From assembly GCF_907165205.1 (NCBI RefSeq), contig NC_058198.1, forward strand, positions 5,309,001-5,373,000: 64,000 nt of DNA. The letters run 5' to 3'. Position 1 is the stretch's first letter, and each line of letters starts with the position of its first letter. Shown piece by piece: positions 63,501 to 64,000 of this stretch. Origin of the DNA: Coccinella septempunctata. Its lineage: Eukaryota > Arthropoda > Insecta > Coleoptera > Coccinellidae. Below the pieces are notes generated by a model, which saw only the letters and a list, made by a program, of their open reading frames with translations, was not told the origin of the DNA and did no database searches. Position numbers and translations under genes: made by a program.

Positions 63501-64000
63501 GTAGAAGAAAAGTTAATATTCGACAACGGTATTAGCAAGAAGTTTTTATGTAAGCAGACGACGAATCTCACACAAATATTTTACAGAAACAAAGGTCCAC
63601 TAGAAAAATTAAGTTTTACTCTTCATATTCACAGGAATAAATATCGTGCATTTTGTTTACTGTAGGACTATAAGAAAAACGAACGTTTCTTAAAATATCT
63701 AGTGGTTCTTGAAAAACAGACCACCACAATGACATCACTATTTCACAGAAACCTTGGCACACCAGAAAATTCGAGTTCTTCACATCAAAGAATGCAGATT
63801 ACAGTTTACACGTATGAATATCGAATTTTTGAGAAAAAACGCCATAAACGCTGCCATATATCAATTTCATGGTTAACTTGGATATGAAAACATATTCAGT
63901 TCGTTTGTACACATTTTACTGCGAAAGTTCACTCATGGATAGTCATAGGTACAATGAATTGATAGATCAATTTTTTCTGTGTGTACAGTGCACTCGACAA
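60592..64000. other. Right end, no confident gene
   Basis: GC-richer patches at about 60.6-60.7 kb and 62.3-62.75 kb stand out from AT-rich DNA. The minus-strand open frame at 60497-60712 begins with ATG but shows no motif. If syndecan starts here, its promoter and 5' UTR may be in this part. One exon-like stretch at 62351-62637 is listed separately. Confidence 0.35.
62351..62637 (+). other. ATG-less open frame, exon-like, unidentified
   Basis: Open for about 95 codons between stops, with protein-like content (GFVRHIFETFLLQTTRQTV, then EKDRAKKIYGTLCEELKDFG). Inside it a good acceptor (tttcttctacag, ending at 62419) and a donor (aataag/gtatcc, GT at 62567) frame a 147-bp, 49-codon, phase 0-0 exon. 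The opposite strand is also open at 62506-62724. No family recognised; could be an exon of an unknown gene or a transposon fragment. Confidence 0.25.

Overview
This is an insect nuclear window. It is AT-rich, its genes are split by many introns (several only about 50-60 bp), and three conserved animal genes can be rebuilt exon by exon. Protein resemblance and satellite content fit an arthropod genome, possibly a beetle, but the sequence alone does not prove the order. All three genes were identified by recognising conserved protein segments; no search was run.

Layout. 1-6.6 kb: no confident gene, with a few coding-like minus-strand stretches near 0.9-2.25 kb. 6.65-7.3 kb: a GC-rich island ending in a donor-like site, a candidate promoter and non-coding first exon. 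7.85-13.54 kb: a tandem satellite of about 190-bp monomers. Four monomers carry a 576-bp insert with inverted-repeat ends, giving 947/1137-bp higher-order units. 15.8-21.3 kb (+): an ORP5/8-type oxysterol-binding-protein-related lipid transfer gene with PH domain, ORD and C-terminal ER anchor. 25.4-40.5 kb (+): a complete inositol 1,4,5-trisphosphate receptor gene in 27 coding exons, about 2720 aa. 40.6-41.0 kb: a foldback element. 41.35-42.86 kb: a large palindrome of 197-bp repeats with many CTCF-like motifs. 43.08-45.93 kb: a 321-bp tandem repeat that is open in one frame. 45.9-47.1 kb: remnants of a minus-strand gene-like sequence. 49.4-52.4 kb (-): the three 3' coding exons of syndecan. 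52.4-64 kb is mostly non-coding and probably syndecan intron or 5' flank, with a candidate signal-peptide exon near 60.5 kb.

How the genes relate. The ORP5/8 protein and the IP3 receptor sit in tandem on the same strand, and both act in the ER membrane. ORP5/8 exchanges phosphoinositide and phosphatidylserine at ER-plasma membrane contacts. The IP3 receptor releases ER calcium in response to IP3 made from PI(4,5)P2. Syndecan is a cell-surface heparan sulfate proteoglycan transcribed from the opposite strand. The proximity of the first two is suggestive but not evidence of co-regulation.

The most unusual material is non-coding: three unrelated satellite families and several foldback elements packed around these genes, plus an apparently unreported in-frame cassette exon inside the IP3 receptor gene.
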